A DNA stretch of 64,000 nt from contig CAUZBP010000010.1 of NCBI GenBank assembly GCA_963578105.1, positions 1-64,000 on the forward strand. Reading direction: 5' to 3'. The notes beneath the pieces were generated by a model. The model saw only the letters and a program-made list of their open reading frames with translations, was not told where the DNA came from and did not search any database. Positions within the stretch are counted from its first letter, which is position 1. Every line of letters starts with the position of its first letter. The translations under genes and the position numbers were made by a program. Positions 28,074 through 36,551 of the stretch are shown in pieces. The stretch is from GCA-2718815 sp963578105 (GTDB lineage: Bacteria > Planctomycetota > Planctomycetia > Pirellulales > Pirellulaceae).

Positions 28074-29426
28074 ATGGCAGGGAAGAAAAAAACAACTCGA
28101 CGAGATTTCATCAGAAAATCGAGCGCACTGGCGGGGGTGGCAGTCGTGTCGGCTGGCTACTGGACAGAACAAGCGGCCGCTGAGTCCAACTCGCCAAACC
28201 AGCGTCTGAACGTCGCCTGCATCGGAACCGCCAACCGTGGGGCGGTCAATGTTAATGCGGTCAAGACCCAGAATGTGGTGGCCCTCTGTGACGTCGATCG
28301 AAATTACCTGGAACGTGCCCAGACGGAGTTTCCAGCGGCTCGCACGTATGTCGACTACCGCGAATTGATCGATCAAGAGGCCAAGGGGCTGGATGCGGTG
28401 ACGGTCAGCACTGCCGATCATCATCATGCACCGGCAACACTCCGCGCCATTCAAGCGGGTTTGCATGTCTACTGCGAAAAGCCACTGGCACATACGGTGG
28501 CCGAGGCCAGGGTCATTGCCCGGGCCGCGCAACAACACGGGGTCGTGACGCAAATGGGTACCCAGATTCATGCCACCGGCAACTATCACCGGGTGGTGGA
28601 AATCATTCAGTCAGGAGCTATCGGAGACGTTACCGAAGCGCACGTCTGGGTTGGCAAGGTCTGGAGCGGCACGGAATACGTGGACCCGGGTGCACCGACT
28701 GACAAAAACATTATCGCTACACCGCAAACCCCTCCCGACAGCCTGGCTTGGGACCTGTGGCTGGGACCTGCTGAGCAACGACCCTTCCTGCCTGGTAAGT
28801 ACCACCCGGCAAATTGGCGACGATGGTGGGACTTTGGTGGTGGAACCATTGCTGACATGGCGTGTCACTATGTCGACCTTCCATTCTGGGCGCTAAAATT
28901 GCGACACCCGATCAGTTGTGAAGTGGAGGGTCCTGAGGTCGATGCGACGGGCACTCCGCCCGGTCTGCACGTCAGCTATGAATTTCCTGCCCGCCAATCC
29001 TTACCACCGGTGCGCCTTACCTGGTCCGATGGAAATCGAATCCCCAAGAAGGTGGCCGGAGAGCGGGTCCCGTCCGCGGGAGTCATGTTTGTCGGGAGCG
29101 AAGGGAATCTGTTTGCGGACTACTCGAGCTATCGCCTCTTTCCGCGGCAGAAGTTCGCCGACTTCCAAGCCCCCGCGCCCAGCATTCCTAAATCGATCGG
29201 CCATCACGAGGAGTGGATCAAGGCGTGCAAGGATGGATCAACGACAACCTGCAACTTTGATTATTCGGGGGCACTAAGCGAAACTGTCTTGCTGGGAAAC
29301 GTCGCCTACCGCGCCGGACAGCGACTGGAATGGGATGCTGAAACACTGCAAGCCACTAACTGCCCCGAAGCGAACCAGTTCGTCCACAAATTTTATCGAA
29401 CCGGATGGGAAGTGAGCGGCGCATGA
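28074..29426 (+). CDS. Tat-secreted Gfo/Idh/MocA family oxidoreductase, operon start
   Basis: 450 residues with a Tat signal (KTTRRDFIRKSSALAGVAVV). The cofactor segment is NVACIGTANRGAVNV and the catalytic lysine is in YCEKPLAHT. The C-terminal domain contains WWDFGGGTIADMACHYVD. It is the first gene of a plus-strand cluster: its TGA overlaps the ATG of the LRR gene as ATGA. The neighbouring divergent DUF1080 protein may act on the 3-keto sugar this family can make; that link is inferred. Confidence 0.95.
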   Translation: MAGKKKTTRRDFIRKSSALAGVAVVSAGYWTEQAAAESNSPNQRLNVACIGTANRGAVNVNAVKTQNVVALCDVDRNYLERAQTEFPAARTYVDYRELIDQEAKGLDAVTVSTADHHHAPATLRAIQAGLHVYCEKPLAHTVAEARVIARAAQQHGVVTQMGTQIHATGNYHRVVEIIQSGAIGDVTEAHVWVGKVWSGTEYVDPGAPTDKNIIATPQTPPDSLAWDLWLGPAEQRPFLPGKYHPANWRRWWDFGGGTIADMACHYVDLPFWALKLRHPISCEVEGPEVDATGTPPGLHVSYEFPARQSLPPVRLTWSDGNRIPKKVAGERVPSAGVMFVGSEGNLFADYSSYRLFPRQKFADFQAPAPSIPKSIGHHEEWIKACKDGSTTTCNFDYSGALSETVLLGNVAYRAGQRLEWDAETLQATNCPEANQFVHKFYRTGWEVSGA

Positions 29427-30571
29427 AGTGCCGACGACTTCCATTTCTATTCGTCCTGGTAACTTCACTGTGTGTCGCTTGCGAGAGAAGTCCCTCTCCA
29501 CAGACAGTCGACTCAAATCGTCAAACCAATCAGCCTGAGGGGGATCTGACTCCCGAATCACCCGAGCGTCCCGCCATCAACGATCCGTCGGATTCAGCCG
29601 AAAGTATCGAGCTTCTTGAACAACTGGCTGCCAAACTCAAATATGACCGCCAGGGACAGATCGTCGAAATCGATTTGCGAGGTACTGTTGCTGACGACTC
29701 AACTCTGAGCGCCCTGCCAGGACTTGCGCATCCTCGTTCGATCATGCTGGACGATACACGGATTACCGATGCAGGCCTGGCTACTTTAGGCCAGATCGAG
29801 TCACTGACGCACCTGTACTTACGTGATTGTGCAATCTCGAACTCGGGACTTGCTAAACTCGAACCGCTCCGGAAACTTCGCAGCCTGCGTCTGTCAGGAA
29901 AGAACGGAGCGACCAGCGTGGACGATGACGGACTGGCCGTTCTCCAAACGATGACTCAGTTGAAGGCGCTCTCCTTAGATAGCCTGTGGGTCAGTGTCGA
30001 AGGGTTGAGATACCTTACCGGCCTGGACCAACTCAGCGAACTCTACCTGGCGGAAACTTTAGTCGACGACGAAGCCCTGGAACTGTTGTCCGGCTTGCCG
30101 AGCCTCCAAACACTCCGTCTGGCCAAAACGCAAATTTCCGACCCCGGATTGAAGCCTCTGTCTCGTCTGACGCAACTGAGTTCGTTGGACCTCAGCGAAA
30201 ATTCAAATTTATCTGACGAAGGCCTGGCGCATCTGTCAGGGATGTCTCAAATCACGTCGTTGAATTTGTATCGTTTGCCCGTTACCGATGCAGGGATAGC
30301 ACACCTCACAACACTTCAGAATCTCCAGTCGCTGAATCTAGACAATACGTCGCTCACGGACCGGGGCTTGGAAAACCTCCGGCACCTGAAACAACTGAAG
30401 GTTCTGAATTTGGGCACAACAGGAATCACAGACAACGGACTCCGTTTTCTCGAAGGCATGAACCAGCTTGCCGATTTGCGTGTGGCGCGTACTGCTGTTA
30501 CCGCAGAGGGTGCACGACTTTTGCAGGAAAAACTACCGCAGGTAACCATTCAACTCAAATATCTCAAGTAG
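29423..30571 (+). CDS. Leucine-rich-repeat protein, probable lipoprotein
   Basis: 382 residues. The start at 29423 overlaps the upstream stop (ATGA). The N-terminus (CRRLPFLFVLVTSLCVAC) is a signal with a cysteine at its end that could be lipidated, though the lipobox is imperfect. Residues about 80-375 are repeated leucine-rich units of about 24 residues with the pattern L..L..L.LDNTSLTDRGLENL, the type common in planctomycete surface proteins. No catalytic domain is visible; such repeats normally bind proteins. Its place inside a sugar-processing operon suggests a scaffold or recognition part, which is inference. Confidence 0.9.
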   Translation: MKCRRLPFLFVLVTSLCVACERSPSPQTVDSNRQTNQPEGDLTPESPERPAINDPSDSAESIELLEQLAAKLKYDRQGQIVEIDLRGTVADDSTLSALPGLAHPRSIMLDDTRITDAGLATLGQIESLTHLYLRDCAISNSGLAKLEPLRKLRSLRLSGKNGATSVDDDGLAVLQTMTQLKALSLDSLWVSVEGLRYLTGLDQLSELYLAETLVDDEALELLSGLPSLQTLRLAKTQISDPGLKPLSRLTQLSSLDLSENSNLSDEGLAHLSGMSQITSLNLYRLPVTDAGIAHLTTLQNLQSLNLDNTSLTDRGLENLRHLKQLKVLNLGTTGITDNGLRFLEGMNQLADLRVARTAVTAEGARLLQEKLPQVTIQLKYLK

Positions 30572-30626
30572 GTCACACGCGCACGTCCACCTGTTGAAGC
30601 CCTGATGACCAACGGCCTGTTCCAAG

Positions 30627-32219
30627 ATGACAACTACGCTGACAACCAAACTGCACGACGTCAATACGACCAGCATTCGAGACGCCATCCGACTTGGATG
30701 TCGAACCATGCAGAATGTTTTCAATGCGGACGATCAACTGAGGCCCTTCTTTCAGTCAACGCTTAAGCCCACTGCGGCACTTTCGTTCTCCCCCTATTCC
30801 AGTGATGCCCATATTCCAGGACGGCATTTGAGCGGGCTGTTGAACGCGGAATACGCCGCCTGCATCGATCTGGATGAAACTGCCGTAGAGAATCATCGAC
30901 AAGCTGCCCTCTTCTCCTACAGTGGACCTGTTACCCTGCCCTTGAATCGGGAGACCGTCGATGGGCCACTGCAAAACTTCTGCCCGCACAACCTTCGAGA
31001 AGGCTTTCACGCGCTGTACGCACTGGCGCGCTTTCGGGACGACGATGAGGCTCTCGAATTGGCCACAGGCAGTGTGGAGTCCGTTTTGAAATTATGGACA
31101 CCCGAACGCGGGTGGGATGTTACACAACTCGAAAATCTGGGAATTCGCTACCAGGAGTGCGAAGGCTTTATTCACGGGGAGGCACGCATGCTGGGGGCCC
31201 TCGTGAAGCTCTATCGCACCACGTCCGACAGCAGAACCCTGGAACTAGCCCAACTCCTCAAAGACAAGGCGCTTGCCGACTTTTACACCGCCGCCGGCGA
31301 CTGGGATCCGGGGCGTTTCGCGACGCGTCACAGCCATTCGGTCACTTGTGTCATGTCGTCATTGGCGCAGTTGGCAGACCTGCTTTCGGATGGTGATCTG
31401 CTGGCACGCGTGAAAACATTCTACGATTGCGGGCTCTGGGAAATGCGCGACGAGATCGGCTGGTCACCCGAGTCCGTTGGGCAACAAGACACGGACCATG
31501 GAGAGGCGAACAACACGGGAGACATTCTGGAAACCGCCCTGATCCTGGGACGTTGGGGACACACGGAATACTACCATGACGCGGAGAGGATTTTGCGTTG
31601 CCATTTGCTACCCGCGCAGCTTCGAGATGTGTCCTTTGTTGATGACCCGCCGAATCCTGACAGCATCGATGGACTGAGGGATGTTGTTAACCGGCACCTC
31701 GGGGCATTTGGATTTCCTGCGCCTTACGGCCACGAATCAACGGGAAAAGGACGTCGCAATCTGTCCTTCAACATGGACATTGTCGGTGGGACAGTGAACT
31801 CGCTGTGCGAAGCCTATCTCGAAGTCATCCGCCCGACAGGCCCTGGCACTTCGGTCAACCTGTTATTTGACCACGAAACCAGCGTCAGCAAGGTTCAGTC
31901 GCCCTACACCCACAACTGTTTAGAAATCACGCTCAAACAGCCTGGACCGCTACAGGTACGTGTACCGCCCTGGCTGACTCGCGAAGAAATTGGCATCGGT
32001 GGTACGAACACCGAGCCGACGTGTGCAAACGGTTACCTGGTTTTCAGTTCCGTCGCTGCCGGAGAGTCTGTTCGTCTACGATTCCCGCTGAAGGACTCTC
32101 AAATCACTCTGTCAGAACGCCTGCACATCCATCCCATTCGTGTGACCTTGCGAGGTGATTCGGTCACGGGAATGGACAATTTTGGTGCGAATTTAACGTT
32201 CTTTGATCCGCTGCCATGA
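30627..32219 (+). CDS. Six-hairpin glycosidase-like protein (DUF1680/GH127-like)
   Basis: 530 residues with no signal peptide, so probably cytoplasmic. The middle (about 170-330) is helical with GEARMLGALVKLYRTTSDSRTLELAQ and DHGEANNTGDILETALILGRWG, the style of alpha/alpha-toroid glycosidases of the GH127/DUF1680 group. The tail (LQVRVPPWLTREEIGIGG, then LVFSSVAAGESVRLRFPL) matches the beta-domain of those enzymes. The cysteine-containing zinc site of GH127 was not recognised, so assignment to a specific family is uncertain. It lies 55 bases after the LRR gene and its stop overlaps the start of a tiny ORF. Confidence 0.7.
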   Translation: MTTTLTTKLHDVNTTSIRDAIRLGCRTMQNVFNADDQLRPFFQSTLKPTAALSFSPYSSDAHIPGRHLSGLLNAEYAACIDLDETAVENHRQAALFSYSGPVTLPLNRETVDGPLQNFCPHNLREGFHALYALARFRDDDEALELATGSVESVLKLWTPERGWDVTQLENLGIRYQECEGFIHGEARMLGALVKLYRTTSDSRTLELAQLLKDKALADFYTAAGDWDPGRFATRHSHSVTCVMSSLAQLADLLSDGDLLARVKTFYDCGLWEMRDEIGWSPESVGQQDTDHGEANNTGDILETALILGRWGHTEYYHDAERILRCHLLPAQLRDVSFVDDPPNPDSIDGLRDVVNRHLGAFGFPAPYGHESTGKGRRNLSFNMDIVGGTVNSLCEAYLEVIRPTGPGTSVNLLFDHETSVSKVQSPYTHNCLEITLKQPGPLQVRVPPWLTREEIGIGGTNTEPTCANGYLVFSSVAAGESVRLRFPLKDSQITLSERLHIHPIRVTLRGDSVTGMDNFGANLTFFDPLP

Positions 32220-32320
32220 AAAATAAACCTCCCAGCGACACCCCTGCGCCAGGCAACACTGGTTCCACCCCAACGGACCGACCGCCATCATCTTCAGAGA
32301 AGCGATCTTCATCCACCTAG
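32216..32320 (+). CDS. Tiny Pro/Ser/Thr-rich ORF in operon, unknown
   Basis: A 34-residue frame begins at an ATG that overlaps the glycosidase stop (ATGA) and ends 18 bases before the next gene. It is rich in Pro, Ser and Thr (MKNKPPSDTPAPGNTG...) and has no hydrophobic segment. The overlap suggests translation by coupling, but so short a frame could be chance; it may simply be a spacer. Confidence 0.3.
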   Translation: MKNKPPSDTPAPGNTGSTPTDRPPSSSEKRSSST

Positions 32321-32338
32321 CAGCAGGCGTTCCAACAC

Positions 32339-33400
32339 ATGCCACCTCCTCCCGTTAGATTGTCAATCATCGGCTTTGGCGAGATCGGACAGCGGCACGC
32401 AGAACTGATTACTGCCAACGCGGATTGCTCGCTGGTAGGTGTTTGTGATGTGGATCCCCGTTGCCAACCCTACGCCGACAAATTCGGTGTTCCGGTTTAT
32501 AAAGACGTGAAAGAACTCCTGGAACGAGAGAAGCCCCGGGGAGCAATCATCGCGACACCCAATAGGCAACACGCAGCCATTGCAGAACTATGTGCAAAGC
32601 ATTCCATTCACGTTCTTATTGAAAAGCCGATCGCAGATAGCATGGAGGGAGCCAGCCGCATTGTAAAGGCCGCTGACGATAACCGCGTTCAGGTTCTCGT
32701 TGGTCACCATCGCCGCCACAATTCACTCATTCAACAAACACGCCTTGCCTTGCAAAGCGGTGAGTTGGGAAAATTGACCGCGGTCTCGATGTTGTGGACA
32801 CTCATGAAACCGATCGACTATTACCAGAAACAATGGCGCTGCACCCCGCCCGGTGGCGGACCCACCTTCATCAATCTCGTGCACGAACTCGACCTGGTCC
32901 GTTATCTATGCGGTGAAGTCCGCCAGGTCTATGCTCAAGCGAGTTCTGCGGCGCGACAACTCGCCGTGGAAGACACATTAAGCATTTCGCTGGCATTAGA
33001 AAGCGGTGCCGTGGCTTCGATTCTTGCCTCGGACACGACCCCCTCACCCTGGTCCTACGAGGCCACCACTCGCGAGAATCCGCTCTATTTTCCCACGGAT
33101 GAAAACTGCTATTATTTTTTTGGCACATTGGGTTCCCTCGCCTTTCCCCAAATGCAGTCTTGGCGGTATCCTTGTGAAAAAGCATCCGGCTGGCAGCATC
33201 CGTTGGAAAAGTCGCAAGGCGTCGTCGTTCGGGCCGATCCACTCAAGTCCCAGCTGGAACATTTTTGTCGTGTGGTTCGAGAAGAAGAACCCCCGATCAT
33301 CGACGGCCGGGACGGAACGCGTTCGCTTGCCTTGGTGCTGGCCGTGCTGGAATCTATTCGACGCCAGACCCCTGTCCTGTTGACGGACTCGCAGCCCTAA
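32339..33400 (+). CDS. Gfo/Idh/MocA family oxidoreductase, cytoplasmic
   Basis: 353 residues without a signal peptide, unlike the other three family members in the window. The Rossmann motif is LSIIGFGEIGQRHAELI; the catalytic lysine is in LIEKPIADS; GGGPTFINLVHELDLVRYLCG is the second-domain motif with the histidine of the active site. Resembles inositol or hexose dehydrogenases of the group, but the substrate cannot be read. It follows the tiny ORF by 18 bases and precedes the PhyH gene by 33 bases, so it should be co-transcribed. Confidence 0.93.
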   Translation: MPPPPVRLSIIGFGEIGQRHAELITANADCSLVGVCDVDPRCQPYADKFGVPVYKDVKELLEREKPRGAIIATPNRQHAAIAELCAKHSIHVLIEKPIADSMEGASRIVKAADDNRVQVLVGHHRRHNSLIQQTRLALQSGELGKLTAVSMLWTLMKPIDYYQKQWRCTPPGGGPTFINLVHELDLVRYLCGEVRQVYAQASSAARQLAVEDTLSISLALESGAVASILASDTTPSPWSYEATTRENPLYFPTDENCYYFFGTLGSLAFPQMQSWRYPCEKASGWQHPLEKSQGVVVRADPLKSQLEHFCRVVREEEPPIIDGRDGTRSLALVLAVLESIRRQTPVLLTDSQP

Positions 33401-33433
33401 GATCCCCCTCTCACCAAAGAGCAAACTTCTATC

Positions 33434-34240
33434 ATGCAACTCAACGAAAGCCAGGTATCCGAGTTTAATGACAAAGGGTACGTGCTCATTCCGGGTCTCT
33501 TACAAAGCGACGAGGTGGCAGTCTTGCAGGCAGCTTTGCTGGAGGTTCTGGATCGGCAGGGACCGGAGATCGTACACGAAAAAGACAACCCGGCAGCGGC
33601 ACGGCTCGCGTTTGGTGCACACATCTATTCCGAACCTTTCCGCTGTTTGTCACTGCTTCCGCGAATGTTGATGCCGGTGCGACAACTGCTGAACGACGAG
33701 GTCTACCTCCATCAGAGCCGGATCAATCCCAAACAGGGATTTGGCCAGGGAGCCGCTTGGGACTGGCATCAGGATTATCCACCGTGGCACACGATCGACG
33801 GCATGCCCGAACCTCGCTGTGTGATGACATCTGTGTTCCTGGACGACTGTGATGCTGTCCGTTCACCTCTTCTGGTGGTACCGGGTTCCCAGCGGCATGG
33901 TTTGCTCCAATCGAAACCCCACAAGGATGCAAAGGGAAAAGGATATGCGCTGCACCACATCAACCACGCTACACTGGAACGCCTGGCTACAGAGTTCGGC
34001 ATCGAACCCCTGATCGGGCCGGCCGGGTCCGTCGCTTTTGTACACTGCAACGTGGTTCATGGATCAGCCAACAACGTTTCACCCTGGCGCCGAGCTATCA
34101 TGTACCTGATTTACAACGCGGTGAGTAACGCCTGTACCGGTACGGAGCGTCCGAGTTACCAACACAATCGCGACTTCACACCCCTGCAACCGCTGGAAGA
34201 CAGCTGCCTGAAAAACATGGCTGCGGCCAAGTCCGCCTGA
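33434..34240 (+). CDS. Phytanoyl-CoA dioxygenase (PhyH) family protein
   Basis: A 268-residue Fe(II)/2-oxoglutarate-dependent oxygenase. The metal triad is visible: His112 and Asp114 in WDWHQDYP, and distal His209 in CNVVHGSANN. Serine/arginine residues after the distal His (SPWRR) fit the 2-oxoglutarate carboxylate site. Last gene of the 28-34 kb operon. PhyH relatives hydroxylate many small molecules, so the substrate is open; a hydroxylated small molecule or ether linked to the sugar pathway is one possibility. Confidence 0.93.
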   Translation: MQLNESQVSEFNDKGYVLIPGLLQSDEVAVLQAALLEVLDRQGPEIVHEKDNPAAARLAFGAHIYSEPFRCLSLLPRMLMPVRQLLNDEVYLHQSRINPKQGFGQGAAWDWHQDYPPWHTIDGMPEPRCVMTSVFLDDCDAVRSPLLVVPGSQRHGLLQSKPHKDAKGKGYALHHINHATLERLATEFGIEPLIGPAGSVAFVHCNVVHGSANNVSPWRRAIMYLIYNAVSNACTGTERPSYQHNRDFTPLQPLEDSCLKNMAAAKSA

Positions 34241-34243
34241 CTC

Positions 34244-34594
34244 CTACCCGGGCCAGGGCTCGTCATTGCGAACGTAGTGGCCATCCTTGAATCCGCTGAA
34301 GAAATGTTGCAGCAGAGGATGGTCTATTGGAGTCCCGCTGGGATCGGCAACCAGATTTTGCGAGGCAGCATACGTGCAAGCCGTTGATTGATCGACGAGC
34401 ACATGATACCAGGGTTGATTCTGATCCGGTTGTGTCTGGTTTTTCTTATACCACGCTTCGTCTGCCATGCATCGTGCGTCGCTATCGACAATCACTCCTC
34501 GATAGCCATAACGCCGATGACGAATCACTTGCCCGGGTTCGAACACGGGTCGCTCGTCGCCAAAGCCGGGTGTGTTACGATCGATTGCAATCAT
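34244..34594 (-). CDS. HspQ/YccV-like (hemimethylated DNA-binding domain) protein
   Basis: 116 residues from the ATG at 34594, which has AGGA upstream; an ATG at 34648 in frame would make 134. The domain is recognised by GQVIRHRRYGYRGVIVDSD, YKKNQTQPDQNQPWYHVLVD and YAASQNLVAD, the conserved core of HspQ. In E. coli HspQ regulates the Lon protease and binds hemimethylated DNA; the planctomycete role is unproven. It is convergent with the PhyH gene, ending three bases from it. Confidence 0.85.
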   Translation of the reverse strand: MIAIDRNTPGFGDERPVFEPGQVIRHRRYGYRGVIVDSDARCMADEAWYKKNQTQPDQNQPWYHVLVDQSTACTYAASQNLVADPSGTPIDHPLLQHFFSGFKDGHYVRNDEPWPG

Positions 34595-34942
34595 TGTCGA
34601 CTGACGTTCCTGATTTAATTTGGTCAATAGGATTGACAGAGCCTGCACATCATTTTCTGTAACGGCCGGCGCCTTCGGTCAGAAGTCCACCTGGACCACA
34701 ACCCGTATGGACAAAGGAATACACGACCCCGATCATATTCCACACCATCATTTTTGGAAACTCCCGATACCCACCTCCCTTTCCTTTTCCGCCATTCCAT
34801 TGCTGGGTCACTCAACGACATTTGTTTCGACGGCGTCCGCAATAACACCTCGTGCCTGTCACTTTGCAGGACGTTGACATCCAACAGTTGGTCCCGTAAT
34901 TTGAACGTTCTTTTCAGATTCGTCGAGCGAGGAAGACAACAC
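34595..34942. other. Intergenic region upstream of dipeptidase
   Basis: 348 bases between divergent genes, so it should hold both promoters. No clear elements were identified. An in-frame extension of the dipeptidase (ATG at 34754) crosses most of it, but reads as non-coding. Confidence 0.4.
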
Positions 34943-36046
34943 ATGGCCCAACCACTTATCATCGATCTGCATCTCGACTTAGCTTGGGACGCACTTTTCT
35001 GGAATCGCGACCTCACACTGAACGCCCACGAAGTACGCCGACAGGAAGAAAAGGATCTACCGGCGATGGCCGAAGGATTTGACACGGGCCTGTGCACCGT
35101 GACGTTTCCGGAAATGCGTCGCGGCAGCGTTGGAATCATGTTGAGCACCATCATGTCGCGAATTCAACCTCGTGAAAAAGTGCATCGGGACGGCATGAAA
35201 ACCCAGGAACAGACCATGGCCATCGGACGCGGTCATCTGGCTTACTATCAAGCCATGGTGCGGCGCGGTGACATTAAACCTGTTCACAACCTTGGTGACT
35301 TAAACGAAGCCGTCGAATCCTGGCAGAACCCCACGGATCAAACACCGATCTATCACATTCTTTCGATGGAAAGCGCCGACCCGATCGCGGGTCCGGACGA
35401 TGTGGAGTTCTGGTGGAACGCGGGACTGCGTGTCGTCGGTCCAGCGCATTTTGGAGACAACACCTACATTCACGGCACGGGTACCGTCGGTGGCCTGAAA
35501 CCTCCCGCAAAAGCACTCTACCGGGCCATGCGCGAAGCGGGAATGGTTCTGGACATCACCCACATGGCCGACCAGGCCGTAAAAGAGTCGTTTGAACTAT
35601 GGGATGGACCTGTCATGGCATCGCATTGCGTGTCTCGCAACATTGTGCCGGGCCAACGACATCTGGACGACTGGATGATCCAGGAAGTGATCGCCCGCGA
35701 CGGAATCATTGGAATGGTCTTCTGCCAATTTTTCATGGATCCGGACCTGACCTGGGAAACACGTCCTTCGCACCACGATTTGGTTCCCAAGTACGGCATG
35801 GAAGGCCTGCTACCGCACATGGAACACATTGCAAACCTGGCAGGTGGTTCCATGGATCACCTTGCGATTGGCACCGACATGGATGGTGGTTTCGGCGCTG
35901 AAGCAACTCCCACGGACGTCGATACCATCGCGGACCTGCAAGGATTTGGCCCCCTTTTGAAAAACGCGGGTTATTCGGACAACGACACGAACAACATCCT
36001 CCACGGCAATGCCCTGCGATTTTTCCGCGGTGTGTGGAGTCAATGA
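34943..36046 (+). CDS. Membrane dipeptidase family (peptidase M19)
   Basis: 367 residues; AGGA nine bases before the ATG at 34943 supports this start. Amidohydrolase-fold dipeptidase with HxD metal ligands His10 and Asp12 in DLHLDLAWD, LDITHMAD, MASHCVSRNIVPGQRHLDD and IGTDMDGGFG, all characteristic of the renal-dipeptidase family. No signal peptide is present, so it is probably cytoplasmic. M19 enzymes cleave dipeptides, sometimes with a D-residue, so peptidoglycan or peptide scavenging is plausible. Confidence 0.92.
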   Translation: MAQPLIIDLHLDLAWDALFWNRDLTLNAHEVRRQEEKDLPAMAEGFDTGLCTVTFPEMRRGSVGIMLSTIMSRIQPREKVHRDGMKTQEQTMAIGRGHLAYYQAMVRRGDIKPVHNLGDLNEAVESWQNPTDQTPIYHILSMESADPIAGPDDVEFWWNAGLRVVGPAHFGDNTYIHGTGTVGGLKPPAKALYRAMREAGMVLDITHMADQAVKESFELWDGPVMASHCVSRNIVPGQRHLDDWMIQEVIARDGIIGMVFCQFFMDPDLTWETRPSHHDLVPKYGMEGLLPHMEHIANLAGGSMDHLAIGTDMDGGFGAEATPTDVDTIADLQGFGPLLKNAGYSDNDTNNILHGNALRFFRGVWSQ

Positions 36047-36551
36047 ATCCAGCCATCGCGGCCACAGTAACGTCACCTTATCCCAGCCACTCTGGCACAA
36101 GCTACTGACTCCGTTGCGGAGTGGTTCAGGGAGATTACCGCTTTGTCCACAACGTGCGCAGCGTCGTACAATGCCTGAAACGGGTGACTGGCGAAGTTCA
36201 CCGGCAAGGACTCACCAACTCTTCCATCGCAGCGTCCAATGGAGAATTGTTTGTGAGAACTCACAAAAGCCTGCGCTGCATTTTTCCAGAGCAAACAATC
36301 CCCTCCCACATTCGACACACATCACACACAATTAACGGTAAAAGCTGGCGGATACTCGCTGGAACTTTAACTTTTACTCATAAATTTCCAAGAGAGTGTC
36401 AGAATATTTTTCCGATAATAGACAGGGGGCGGTCGCCTTGTGGCACAATTTCTTTCACCTATACTCCGCGAGGCACGCCGGATAAAGACTTGCATTTCAG
36501 GCCGAAACTATCAATAATCATCAAGTTGCAATTTAACCTGTAGATCTCCCC
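36047..36551. other. Intergenic region, no gene seen
   Basis: 505 bases before a DUF1501 gene. AT-rich from about 36330 to 36540. A frame at 36121-36543 has no recognisable protein character. It probably contains the promoter of the downstream gene. Confidence 0.4.

Noticed and set aside
36121..36543. A 140-codon plus-strand frame before the DUF1501 gene
   Set aside because: Peptide has no recognisable character and the region turns AT-rich like a promoter.
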